DNA of 14,624 nt from Dehalococcoidia bacterium. GTDB lineage: Bacteria; Chloroflexota; Dehalococcoidia; SAR202; UBA11138. The notes beneath the pieces were generated by a model. It saw only the letters and a program-made list of their open reading frames with translations. It was not told the DNA's origin and searched no databases. This document shows positions 1-7,110 of the stretch, in pieces. Position 1 is the first letter of the stretch. Every line of letters starts with the position of its first letter. A program made the translations under genes and the position numbers. The DNA lies in NCBI GenBank assembly GCA_012270625.1, contig JAAXHZ010000154.1, positions 1-14,624 of the forward strand, written 5' to 3'.

Positions 1-48
1 TCCCCGATGCCGGTTACGAACGGGTGACTCTGCTCACGCTCCCAAATC

Positions 49-64
49 GGAGCCGCTCGGCTCC
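49..64. other. Short perfect hairpin upstream of glpK
   Basis: GGAGCCG and CGGCTCC are perfect inverted repeats separated by CT. As RNA this folds to a 6-bp stem with a GCTC tetraloop. No T-run follows on either strand, so it is not a textbook intrinsic terminator. It may mark the 3' end of a gene lying left of the window, or be part of the glpK leader. Confidence 0.35.
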
Positions 65-139
65 TGAGCTCGTCGGAATATCCCATTGGGTCGCACCCCC
101 TGTAAACCTTCCAGCGTCCGGTTGTATGCGACGGAAGAA

Positions 140-166
140 TCTGACTCCTCATTATGGTGGATCAGA
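140..166. promoter_or_regulatory. Imperfect dyad directly upstream of the glpK -35 box
   Basis: TCTGA-c-TCC (140-148) pairs with GGATCAGA (159-166) as an 8-bp stem with a one-base bulge and a 10-nt AT-rich centre. It ends four bases before the TTGACA at 171. The position fits a regulator site for glpK, but no known operator is recognised, and an RNA hairpin is equally possible. Confidence 0.3.
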
Positions 167-170
167 CCCC

Positions 171-199
171 TTGACACAACCTGACCGTCGTGGCTTAGT
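171..199 (+). promoter_or_regulatory. Candidate sigma70 promoter for glpK
   Basis: A perfect TTGACA -35 lies at 171-176. The -10 at the 17-bp spacing (194-199, CTTAGT) is poor. Transcription from it would begin around 206, essentially at the glpK ATG (207), which would make the mRNA leaderless. This agrees with the absence of a Shine-Dalgarno before 207. The weak -10 keeps confidence low. Confidence 0.35.
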
Positions 200-206
200 G
201 GTAGCC

Positions 207-1706
207 ATGGCCGAGTCGGGTTACATAATCGCGTTGGATCAGGGCACAACCGGCACGACTGCCATGCTGATCGACGCCACCGGGGTTCCGTTATGGACGA
301 CCAGCCGTGAGATCCGTCAGATCTACCCGCGCCCAGGCTGGGTGGAACACGATCCCGTCGAGCTGTTCGAGTCGTGTCTTGAGGTCATCGAAGAGCTGAT
401 CGAGATAGCCGAGGCCCATCCCAGGTCTATCGTCGGCATCGGAATAACGAACCAGCGCGAGACTCTGGTCATGTGGGACCGTCGGACTGGGGAGCCGGTA
501 TCCAATGCAATTGTGTGGCAGTGTCGCCGAACCGCTGAGCTGTGCGACGACCTCAAGGCGCGCGGCTACGAGGCCGTGGTTAGGCAGAAAACAGGCCTGC
601 CCATAGACGCATACTTCACCGGTACCAAGATGCGTTGGCTTCTGGACGAAATCCCTGACGGTCAGCGCCGAGCCGAGGATGGAGATCTCGCCTGTGGCAC
701 CGTTGACTCCTGGCTGATGTGGAACTTCACCAACAAGCTGGTCCACGCCACAGACGTCACCAACGCCAGCCGAACGATGCTCTTCAACATTGAGACCTTG
801 GACTGGGACGACGACCTTCTCACCATGCTCGACGTGCCGAGGGCCGTGCTCCCGGAGGTGAGGTCCTCCAGCGAGATATACGGCTACGTAGCGGGCGATC
901 TATCCTCAGGCCAGCCCATCCCCATCGCCGGAGTCGCTGGGGATCAACATGCGTCCATGTTCGGCCAGTGCTGTTTCGACCCCGGTTCTGCCAAGAACAC
1001 CTACGGCACCGGCTGCTTCGCGCTCACCAATACAGGACGACACCGCGTGGACTCTAGCTCAGGACTGATAACTACCATCGGCTGGGCGCTTGGAGACGAG
1101 ATCATATACGCCTTGGAGGGCAGCGTCTTCTCCGCTGGCGCGACGGTCCAATGGCTCCGTGACGGGCTGGGCATCATCGAGACCTCCGCGCAGTCCGAGC
1201 AGCTTGCATCCGAAGTGGCTGACAACGGAGGCGTGTACCTCGTACCCGCATTCTCAGGACTCGGAGCGCCCTACTGGGACATGTACGCTCGCGCAGCCAT
1301 CGTAGGTCTGACCCGTGGGTCGTCGAAGGCGCACATCGCTCGTGCTGCTCTGGAATCGATCGCCTACCAGACCCGGGACATTCTCGACGCTATGCAGCAG
1401 GATACCGGCGAGAGCTTGTCTTCACTCAGGGTTGACGGCGGAGCGACGGACAACCGCCTGCTTATGCAATTTCAGGCCGACCTGCTCGGAGCGCCGGTCC
1501 AGCGCTCGGCAGTCAAGGAGACTACCGCGCTCGGCGCCGGATACCTGGCAGGACTTGGCGTCGGCTTCTGGGACAGCCCGGCAGACATCGAAGGTCTGTG
1601 GCACGCCAATGAAACATTCCGTCCCACCATGAGCTCTGAGCAGCGCGAGCGTCTGTACGACGAGTGGCGACGGGCCGTGGACAGATCCAGACACTGGACA
1701 TACTGA
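207..1706 (+). CDS. glpK: Glycerol kinase
   Basis: This is a cytosolic ATP:glycerol 3-phosphotransferase, the first committed step of glycerol catabolism and a source of glycerol-3-phosphate for lipids. It is an FGGY-family kinase. Visible motifs are the N-terminal phosphate-binding DQGTTGTTA, ITNQRET, the TVDSWLMW segment, TNASRTMLFN, the central GVAGDQHASMFGQ and YGTGCF, and the C-terminal FGGY signature DGGATDNRLLMQFQADLL. With ATG 207 the protein is 499 residues, the usual length for GlpK, and it begins six residues before the conserved YIIALDQGTTG strand. The open frame extends upstream to 24, but the extra 61 residues are not GlpK-like. GTG at 198 is a possible alternative start. No Shine-Dalgarno is visible before 207. 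No glycerol facilitator or glpD gene is adjacent. The gene is convergent with the MBL gene, with 8 bases between the stops. Confidence 0.96.
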   Translation: MAESGYIIALDQGTTGTTAMLIDATGVPLWTTSREIRQIYPRPGWVEHDPVELFESCLEVIEELIEIAEAHPRSIVGIGITNQRETLVMWDRRTGEPVSNAIVWQCRRTAELCDDLKARGYEAVVRQKTGLPIDAYFTGTKMRWLLDEIPDGQRRAEDGDLACGTVDSWLMWNFTNKLVHATDVTNASRTMLFNIETLDWDDDLLTMLDVPRAVLPEVRSSSEIYGYVAGDLSSGQPIPIAGVAGDQHASMFGQCCFDPGSAKNTYGTGCFALTNTGRHRVDSSSGLITTIGWALGDEIIYALEGSVFSAGATVQWLRDGLGIIETSAQSEQLASEVADNGGVYLVPAFSGLGAPYWDMYARAAIVGLTRGSSKAHIARAALESIAYQTRDILDAMQQDTGESLSSLRVDGGATDNRLLMQFQADLLGAPVQRSAVKETTALGAGYLAGLGVGFWDSPADIEGLWHANETFRPTMSSEQRERLYDEWRRAVDRSRHWTY

Positions 1707-1714
1707 AGGCCGGC

Positions 1715-2530
1715 CTACTCTCCTGACATGTGCCGGATGTAGCGCTCGGCAGACCTCCTTACGGCTTCCTTGCCTCCTGACAGGACGTTTCGTCCCCACC
1801 AGCCTCCGTAGATACGATCGAACCTGTACGGTTCGACCGCATCCAGAATCCCGCGTACCTTGGCCTCGGACATCGGGATCAGGTTCGGATAGCTCGTCAT
1901 GAAGCTCACGAAGCGTCTGTCCGGAACAACCGTTATGCTGTCACCGACAAATAGCGCCCCAGTTCCGTCGGCTCCATCCGACCAGTGCAGCACCGCGCTT
2001 CCGTCGAAATGTCCCCCACACTGGATGAGCGTGACCCCTGGCACAAGCTCACGCGGCTGCCCATCCCAGTACTCTACCGCCTGATTGGGACGCATGACGT
2101 GCTCACGGTCTGCTTGAGGGATGATGATCGGCGCTCCGCCAAAGGCGCGGCTGAATTCGACCATGCTGTCATAGAAGTGCGGATGCGAGAAGCAGATGAA
2201 GTCTATGCCTCCACACTGTTCTATCTTCGATACCGCAGCGTCATCCAGCAGGCTCACGCAGTCGTACAGCACGTTCCCCCCGGGGGTCTGTACCAGCAGC
2301 GCCCGCTGCCCGATAGTGAACGACGGCGTGATACCAATCCCAAGAAGATTCGTTTCTTCAGTCCGAACATCGTTTCGGTAACCGTCCCTGACAAGCTCGT
2401 CCATCGTTGTCCACTGCTGTCCCTCCCAGCCTACGTACTGGCGTGGATCCAGGCAGATTGGACACTCTGACGGAGGCTCTGGTGAGTCTGCGTACTGTAC
2501 CCCACAGGTCTTGCAGATGTAATTTGGCAT
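1715..2530 (-). CDS. Metallo-beta-lactamase-fold protein with N-terminal rubredoxin-like zinc ribbon
   Basis: This 271-residue cytosolic protein has unknown substrate. Residues 1-30 carry CxxC pairs (C6/C9 and C23/C26, the latter in CPIC), a rubredoxin-like or zinc-ribbon knuckle. The rest resembles an MBL-fold hydrolase: SHPHFYD at 115-121 (motif 2), GGH with H174 (motif 3) and FVGDS with D197 (motif 4). Motif 2 is atypical. H116 and H118 are present, but the DH of canonical HxHxDH reads Y120-D121, and the last-strand histidine seems replaced by GGWWGR. Metal site 2 is therefore probably altered, as in the SHPHYY subfamily I recall. The start at 2530 is favoured over the open extension to 2611 because CTCCCT (2538-2543) gives AGGGAG seven bases upstream and the zinc ribbon begins right there. 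It is divergent from the AAA+ gene. The family call is firm; hydrolase activity or electron transfer is unproven. Confidence 0.85.
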   Translation of the reverse strand: MPNYICKTCGVQYADSPEPPSECPICLDPRQYVGWEGQQWTTMDELVRDGYRNDVRTEETNLLGIGITPSFTIGQRALLVQTPGGNVLYDCVSLLDDAAVSKIEQCGGIDFICFSHPHFYDSMVEFSRAFGGAPIIIPQADREHVMRPNQAVEYWDGQPRELVPGVTLIQCGGHFDGSAVLHWSDGADGTGALFVGDSITVVPDRRFVSFMTSYPNLIPMSEAKVRGILDAVEPYRFDRIYGGWWGRNVLSGGKEAVRRSAERYIRHMSGE

Positions 2531-2632
2531 CGCGTGGCTCCCTGATATCCGACTCCGGTCTGTGCTAGCCGAGGGGTGTAACTGACATGACTGGTGATAT
2601 ACCTTGTACACTATACCAACAGAAGAGTAACT

Positions 2633-2638
2633 AGGAGA
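2633..2638 (+). promoter_or_regulatory. Shine-Dalgarno for the AAA+ ATPase
   Basis: AGGAGA lies 8 bases before ATG 2647. Upstream, TATACC occurs twice (2598-2603 and 2612-2617) as a 14-bp-period direct repeat around the palindrome TGTACA in the divergent intergenic region, but no good -35/-10 pair is evident. Confidence 0.6.
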
Positions 2639-2646
2639 GATCGACT

Positions 2647-4047
2647 ATGGGGGCAGATTCCCGACCCGATACTATCGGAGACCTTCGAGCGTCCGGCTAC
2701 GAAGTACTCCCAGTAAAGGAGGAGCTCCGTCGCAACCTGATACGTAAGATCCGCGCCAACGAGGAGCTGTTCCCCGGAATAGTCGGATTCGACGAATCGG
2801 TCATCCCGCAGTTGGAAAACGCGATTCTCGCCGGACAGGACATCATACTTCTTGGAGAACGTGGACAGGCCAAATCTCGACTCATAAGAAACATGGTCGA
2901 TCTTCTCGACGAGGCTGTTCCGTGTATCGACAGCTGCGAGCTTAACGACAATCCGTTCGATCCCATCTGCCCCGAATGCAGGGAGAAGGTCAGCGATTCT
3001 GGCGATGACGTGCGCATCACGTGGGTCGCGCGCGAAGACCGGTACGCCGAGAAGCTGGCTACCCCGGACATCACGGTGGCTGACCTGATCGGCGAGATCG
3101 ACCCCATCAAGGTCGCCGAGGGACGTTACCTGTCGGACGAACTGGCTATCCACTACGGTCTGATCCCGCGAACCAATCGGGGGATATTCAGCATCAATGA
3201 GCTTCCCGACCTCTCGGAGCGTATACAGGTCAGCCTGTTCAACTTGATGCAGGAGCGAGACGTTCAGATCAAGGGCTATCGCATCATGCTTCCTCTCGAC
3301 GTGATGCTCGTATCGAGTGCGAACCCCGAAGACTACACTAACCGCGGTCGAATCATCACTCCTCTCAAGGACCGATACGGCGCACAGATCAGGACCCACT
3401 ACCCTCGCGCTCTCGAAGAAGAGATCGAGATCATGGAGCAGGAGCACACCAGCTTCGACGATGCAGCAGATGCGGTCGTTGTTCCGCAGTACATGAAAGA
3501 AGTTATCGCGGAGATAACCAGCCTTGCCAGGCGCAGCCCTGAGATCAACCAGCGTTCCGGTGTCAGTCTGCGAGTTTCAATCGCTAACTACGAGACAGTA
3601 ATTGGCAGCGCGTTCAAGAGGAGCCTTCGGCTCGATGAGACTGCAAGCCCGAGAGTCAGCGACCTGCCGGCCATAGTAGCTTCCACCAACGGCAAGGTCG
3701 AAATGGAAAGCGTCGAGGAAGGCCGCGAGTTCAAGGTCGTGGACGGGCTGGTCAAAAAAGCCGTCCAGAACATGTTCAGCCACTACTTCTCTTCCCATGA
3801 ATTCGATGCTGTCCTAACACGCTTTGACGAGGGCCTGACTGTCGAGACCGGAACCGACATCCCTTCGCGCGCATATGCTGGCAAACTCCCTCAGATGGCC
3901 AACATGAGCGAGATGATCGAGCGCATAGAGCCGTCCAACGACCCAGAGCTAATAGCGTCTGCGATGGAGTTCATACTAGAAGGCCTGTACCTGAACAGGC
4001 GGCTCAATCGGGATCAGACAGCCGGACACATCGTATTCTCTGCGTGA
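2647..4047 (+). CDS. Magnesium-chelatase-subunit-I-like AAA+ ATPase
   Basis: This 466-residue cytosolic AAA+ ATPase belongs to the BchI/ChlI-like (MoxR-related) group. Walker A is GERGQAKS (70-77). The Walker B strand is GIFSINELPDL (179-189), with Asn184 where Asp is usual and Glu185 kept. Sensor 1 is SSANPEDY (223-230). KDRYGAQIRT follows and holds likely arginine-finger residues. Between Walker A and Walker B are four cysteines (C93, C97, C108, C111) spaced like a zinc-binding insert. The protein is longer than typical BchI (about 350 residues), with an acidic C-terminal extension. No chlorophyll or cobalamin genes are nearby, and the usual von Willebrand A partner of MoxR/BchI proteins is not adjacent. 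A chelatase role is therefore not supported; a chaperone-like remodelling ATPase is the safer reading. It is convergent with nth (28-base gap). Confidence 0.88.
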   Translation: MGADSRPDTIGDLRASGYEVLPVKEELRRNLIRKIRANEELFPGIVGFDESVIPQLENAILAGQDIILLGERGQAKSRLIRNMVDLLDEAVPCIDSCELNDNPFDPICPECREKVSDSGDDVRITWVAREDRYAEKLATPDITVADLIGEIDPIKVAEGRYLSDELAIHYGLIPRTNRGIFSINELPDLSERIQVSLFNLMQERDVQIKGYRIMLPLDVMLVSSANPEDYTNRGRIITPLKDRYGAQIRTHYPRALEEEIEIMEQEHTSFDDAADAVVVPQYMKEVIAEITSLARRSPEINQRSGVSLRVSIANYETVIGSAFKRSLRLDETASPRVSDLPAIVASTNGKVEMESVEEGREFKVVDGLVKKAVQNMFSHYFSSHEFDAVLTRFDEGLTVETGTDIPSRAYAGKLPQMANMSEMIERIEPSNDPELIASAMEFILEGLYLNRRLNRDQTAGHIVFSA

Positions 4048-4075
4048 ATCAAGAGGTGTAAGATGCCCTCTCTCG

Positions 4076-4777
4076 CTATCGTCTAGGGCGCGTCTTCCTT
4101 CGCTTCGCGACGATCTTGCCGTTCGATGGGCATCCCCAAGCGAGCACGCACTCGGCGCATCTCGGGCGTTGAGCCTTGCAGACCTGTCTTCCGTGCCTGA
4201 TAAGGTACACATGAAACGCGAAGACGTCCTCTTCCGACACCATGGGTTCGAGTATGTCATGCGCCTTGTCCGCTGACACCTTCTTCCCAACCAGGCCCAG
4301 ACGCTGCGACACGCGGTAAATGTGCGTGTCAACTGGCATCGCCGGCATTCCGAGAGAGAAGCACAGGATGATCGCCGCCGTCTTTGGTCCAACGCCCGGT
4401 AGATCTTTCAGCCATGCTTTCGCCTCATCCAGGGACATCTCTGCCAGAAATGACAGATCGAACGACCCTATCTCGGATCGGACAATGTTGAGCACCTGCT
4501 TGATACGCGCCGACTTCTGCTTGGCAAGACCTCCTGACTTTATCGCCTCCTCGATTTCGTCCGTAGAAGCATCAGCGATCGTCTCGAGGGTACCGAACAC
4601 GCGCATCAGGTTCAGGAATGCTCGTTCGGAGTTGATGTCCGAAGTGTGCTGGGACAGAATCGTGTAAACCAGCTCTTCCGCCGGGTTGTACCTCGCCTCC
4701 CACTCGACCGGTCCGTACACCTCCCCAAGCTGATTCATGACATCCGCGGCTTTCACCCTCTGGCGCTTGCCTGCCAT
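4076..4777 (-). CDS. nth: Endonuclease III (DNA glycosylase/AP lyase)
   Basis: This is a base-excision repair enzyme that removes oxidised pyrimidines and nicks the abasic site. The 233-residue protein shows the HhH-GPD fold. The helix-hairpin-helix is LPGVGPKTA with the Schiff-base lysine K132. The catalytic aspartate is D150 in VDTHIYR. The C-terminal 4Fe-4S loop is a perfect C-x6-C-x2-C-x5-C (C200, C207, C210, C216). It is slightly longer than E. coli Nth (211) because of basic N- and C-terminal tails. The N-terminal substrate loop reads ILSQHTSD, as in many non-proteobacterial homologues. The start is fixed by a strong Shine-Dalgarno (AGGAGGT, plus-strand 4783-4789) five bases upstream of ATG 4777. 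It is transcribed away from the HEAT gene unit and stands alone. Confidence 0.95.
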   Translation of the reverse strand: MAGKRQRVKAADVMNQLGEVYGPVEWEARYNPAEELVYTILSQHTSDINSERAFLNLMRVFGTLETIADASTDEIEEAIKSGGLAKQKSARIKQVLNIVRSEIGSFDLSFLAEMSLDEAKAWLKDLPGVGPKTAAIILCFSLGMPAMPVDTHIYRVSQRLGLVGKKVSADKAHDILEPMVSEEDVFAFHVYLIRHGRQVCKAQRPRCAECVLAWGCPSNGKIVAKRRKTRPRR

Positions 4778-4782
4778 TGACG

Positions 4783-4828
4783 ACCTCCTGTTGATCTTCA
4801 GGCATCACTTGCCGTGCGATCGATTATA
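4783..4828 (-). promoter_or_regulatory. nth -10 box and Shine-Dalgarno
   Basis: On the minus strand a perfect TATAAT lies at 4823-4828, and AGGAGGT lies at 4783-4789 just before the nth ATG. Transcription would start near 4816, giving a leader of about 40 nt. No good -35 is visible at the right spacing, so the promoter may rely on the strong -10 or on an activator. Confidence 0.5.
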
Positions 4829-4861
4829 CTCCAGGGCGCTGACCGGAAGATGGTTCCTCAC

Positions 4862-4889
4862 TTGACATCGGTTCTGGCGCTCCTTTAAT
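4862..4889 (+). promoter_or_regulatory. Strong sigma70-type promoter for the HEAT / NAD-kinase-like / GGT-like unit
   Basis: TTGACA (4862-4867), a 16-bp spacer and TTTAAT (4884-4889, 5 of 6 matches to TATAAT) form the best promoter in the window. The predicted transcription start is near 4896. It drives the collinear plus-strand genes ending at 8703 and lies back to back with the nth promoter. Confidence 0.6.
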
Positions 4890-4895
4890 TTCAAA

Positions 4896-5027
4896 ATGCG
4901 GACTGTGCGAATCATCAGGCGCAGTCTGTCGGGCAGATTGTTCACGCTTATGAACGCACTACGATTCGATATTCACTGGTCGCATTCCAGGCTCGTGATG
5001 CCTCAGCGACATTCTGTTTGGGAGTGA
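4896..5027 (+). CDS. Candidate 43-residue leader ORF before the HEAT-repeat gene
   Basis: ATG 4896 opens a frame of 43 codons ending in TGA at 5025-5027, five bases before the HEAT-protein ATG (5033). The ATG falls where the 4862-4889 promoter should start transcription, so the ORF could be translated leaderlessly. Its last codons contain the Shine-Dalgarno of the next gene. The peptide is basic (begins MRTVRIIRRS, ends RHSVWE), has no repeats of a single amino acid and matches no family I know. It could be a regulatory leader peptide, a small protein, or chance: a 43-codon open run is not rare. Confidence 0.3.
   Translation: MRTVRIIRRSLSGRLFTLMNALRFDIHWSHSRLVMPQRHSVWE
5020..5024 (+). promoter_or_regulatory. 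Shine-Dalgarno that fixes the HEAT-protein start
   Basis: GGGAG lies eight bases before ATG 5033 and favours this ATG over the in-frame TTG at 5018, which would place the site inside the gene. Confidence 0.6.
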
Positions 5028-5032
5028 AGCTC

Positions 5033-5956
5033 ATGACCCTCGAACTGGTAGTGGGCGACCTCGGTAACCCGGACGGTCCCATCAGACACACAGACCTCGT
5101 CCAGCTCTCGGGGCTTCCCAGGGCCAGGGTTTCATCTGTCATTTCGTCGCTGGCTAGCTCTCCTGTAGAACGCAGACGCGAGTTGATCGACCGGATGACT
5201 GAGCTGTCCGAACACAACATCGAGCTGGACTTCACAGCCGTACTGCGGGCCTCTCTTCGCGACAGAGACTCAGAAGTAAGGGCGAAGGCCGCGCACGGAT
5301 TGTGGGATTCCGAGGATCGCACCCTGGTCAGACCTCTTATCGACCTGCTGCTGAACGATCAGTCGTCAACCGTCCGAGAGGCCGCCGCAAGCACTCTGGC
5401 GAAGTTCGCTGAGCTCGCAGGTGAGGGCAAGCTGGTCAGGCGAGATGCCCAGAGGATAGGCGACGCTCTCCTGTCCGTGGTAGCGCGGGCCGATGAAGAT
5501 ATAGAGACCCGGCGCAGGGCAATAGAGGCCCTCGCCCACTTCGACTCCGACCGAGTGCGGTCGATCATAGACGAATCCTATTCGTCCACCGATGTCAGGC
5601 TGCGGCAGAGCGCCATCTTCGCGATGGGCAAAAGCTCGAATGCCAGGTGGCTGCCAACGGTCATCAGGGAGACGCGCAACCCCAATGCCGCGCTCAGGTA
5701 CGAGGCTGCGACAGCTTGCGGCTTCCTGGGTGAGGATGACACCCTGCCCTACCTAGTAGGTCTCCTTAACGACGAGGACAGCCAGGTGCAGCTGGCCGCA
5801 GTGCGCTCATTAGGAGCCATCGGTGGCGACCTGGCCCGCCGAGCTCTTATTCAGGCCATGAAGCGCGGCGATGATGCGATCGAGGAAGCCGCTGAGGAAG
5901 CGCTCGCTACGATCGACTTCGACGATGACCCTTTGGGATTCCGTTTTGAAGGCTAA
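5033..5956 (+). CDS. HEAT-repeat (PBS-lyase-like) protein
   Basis: This 307-residue soluble alpha-solenoid protein probably acts as a protein-binding scaffold; no catalytic motif is visible. Residues 1-65 are a non-repeat N-terminal region. From about residue 70 there are roughly seven HEAT or PBS-lyase-like repeats, near 70-100, 101-128, 143-172, 178-205, 209-236, 240-267 and 271-296. They carry the typical pattern of D-x-x-V-R-x-x-A-A-x-x-L followed by a turn (for example SEVRAKAAHGL, STVREAAASTL, SQVQLAAVRSLGAIG). The C-terminus is acidic (DFDDDP). Such proteins include phycobilin lyases and many uncharacterised adaptors. With no bilin genes here, the lyase meaning of the domain name should not be used. 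It is first in a plus-strand series; the next gene starts 81 bases downstream. Confidence 0.85.
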   Translation: MTLELVVGDLGNPDGPIRHTDLVQLSGLPRARVSSVISSLASSPVERRRELIDRMTELSEHNIELDFTAVLRASLRDRDSEVRAKAAHGLWDSEDRTLVRPLIDLLLNDQSSTVREAAASTLAKFAELAGEGKLVRRDAQRIGDALLSVVARADEDIETRRRAIEALAHFDSDRVRSIIDESYSSTDVRLRQSAIFAMGKSSNARWLPTVIRETRNPNAALRYEAATACGFLGEDDTLPYLVGLLNDEDSQVQLAAVRSLGAIGGDLARRALIQAMKRGDDAIEEAAEEALATIDFDDDPLGFRFEG

Positions 5957-6037
5957 ACCGTCAGTGGCTCCACACGACTCACTACGCACCTCCGGTTCCA
6001 TCGAGGCAGTGTCGTATCTGCGCCCCAGTGATTACTG

Positions 6038-7036
6038 TTGAGCACCGTCGGCATCATCGCGAATCCTGCGGCAGGCAAGGACATTCGTCGCATCGTAGCC
6101 CAGGGCAGGTTCGTCCCGAACCACGAGAAGGTCAACATTCTGAAACGCGCCCTTGCCGGGATGGACGCCGTCGGCGTTGATCGCGTACTGTTCCTGCCCG
6201 ACAGCGGCGGACTTGGAAGAAGCGCCCTCCAAGATACTCAGCTTCGGTTGAGGGCAGAGTTCGTTGAAATGACCGTCTTCCACGCTGAGAGAGACTCTTC
6301 TCGCGCGGCGGGGGCGATGCGCGATGCGGGCGTGGACTGCATCGTCACACTCGGCGGAGATGGAACAAATCGCGCCGTCGCGACGGAATGTGGCGACATA
6401 CCGCTGGTACCGATCTCGACCGGCACTAACAATGTCTTTCCCACGATGCTGGAGGGCACGATAGCCGGCATGGCCGCCGGTGTGGTGGCTACGGGCGCCG
6501 CCGACCTGAACAGCGCCACGATTCGGCATAGCATATTGGAAGTGCACGTGGACGGTCAGTACAGGGACATGGCGCTCGTGGACGTTGCAGTCTCCACCGA
6601 GCGTTTTGTAGGTGCAAGGGCGATATGGGATATGTCAACCCTTCACCAGCTATTCCTGACCAGGGCAAGCGTCACCAGTATCGGTCTCTCCGCAATTGGC
6701 GCACAGCTCAAGCAGGTCGCACCGGAGTCCTCTGAGGGCCTGTACATGCGACTGGGCTCCGGCGGCAAGGTCGTTCTCGCCCCCATAGCCCCAGGCGCAG
6801 TAACCAGGGTGGAGATCGCCGAATGGTCAACTATCACACCGTCCAGCCCAGGCATCGAGGTGGACCTTCGCCCGGCTACCATAGCGCTGGACGGTGAGCG
6901 AGCGTTCAGCCTTTCGCCAAGCTCGACTGTTCAAGTGAGATTGGGATTGGATGGTCCCAGAGTCGTGGATCCTGATCGAGCTCTCGCGTTAGCAGCCGAG
7001 TCCGGCGGTCTCGAATCAGCAAGACCAGCAATCTGA
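6038..7036 (+). CDS. ATP-NAD kinase-like protein (AcoX / COG3199 type)
   Basis: This 332-residue protein is of the NAD-kinase/diacylglycerol-kinase superfamily. The N-terminal VGIIANPAAGKDIRR (4-18) is the first nucleotide-binding strand, GGDGTN (106-111) is the diagnostic kinase motif, and ISTGTNNVFP (126-135) is the second conserved loop. The closest family I recognise is AcoX, found in some acetoin-catabolism clusters and often alone elsewhere. Its substrate is not established, and it need not phosphorylate NAD. Start: the frame is closed by a TGA at 6029-6031, so translation must begin at TTG 6038 (or CTG 6035). The first ATG would remove the conserved NPAAGK strand. No Shine-Dalgarno is visible, so initiation may be weak or coupled to upstream translation. 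No acetoin dehydrogenase genes are adjacent. Confidence 0.82.
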   Translation: MSTVGIIANPAAGKDIRRIVAQGRFVPNHEKVNILKRALAGMDAVGVDRVLFLPDSGGLGRSALQDTQLRLRAEFVEMTVFHAERDSSRAAGAMRDAGVDCIVTLGGDGTNRAVATECGDIPLVPISTGTNNVFPTMLEGTIAGMAAGVVATGAADLNSATIRHSILEVHVDGQYRDMALVDVAVSTERFVGARAIWDMSTLHQLFLTRASVTSIGLSAIGAQLKQVAPESSEGLYMRLGSGGKVVLAPIAPGAVTRVEIAEWSTITPSSPGIEVDLRPATIALDGERAFSLSPSSTVQVRLGLDGPRVVDPDRALALAAESGGLESARPAI

Positions 7037-7095
7037 CTCGCACATTTCGACTGTGATGTCGATGACTCGAATGGGACTGCCTGACTGCTCCTATG

Positions 7096-7100
7096 AAGGG
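7096..7100 (+). promoter_or_regulatory. Shine-Dalgarno that fixes the GGT-like start
   Basis: AAGGG lies ten bases before ATG 7111. The upstream in-frame ATG at 7093 has no ribosome-binding site and would itself overlap this one. Confidence 0.5.
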
Positions 7101-7110
7101 AAAAAATCAG

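Noticed and set aside
88..110. T-box-like GGGTCGCACCC segment upstream of glpK
   Set aside because: It lacks the real T-box core (AGGGTGGNACCGCG), a specifier loop and a U-rich terminator, and glpK is not an aminoacyl-tRNA synthetase or amino-acid gene.
24..206. N-terminal extension of the glycerol kinase frame upstream of ATG 207
   Set aside because: The extra 61 residues have no GlpK similarity, and GlpK normally begins a few residues before the IALDQGTTG strand; the stretch is most likely untranslated leader.
291..746. Long minus-strand ORF antisense to glpK
   Set aside because: It is a frame shadow of a clearly coding plus-strand gene, with no family resemblance and no ribosome-binding site; the same applies to the other antisense frames in the window.
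4051..4072. AGAGG / CCTCT hairpin between the AAA+ gene and nth
   Set aside because: Only a 5-bp stem with a 10-nt loop and no T-run; too weak to call a terminator.
5033..5956. Phycobilin lyase
   Set aside because: The repeats are PBS-lyase-like HEAT units, but no phycobiliprotein or bilin gene is present; this solenoid occurs in many unrelated proteins.
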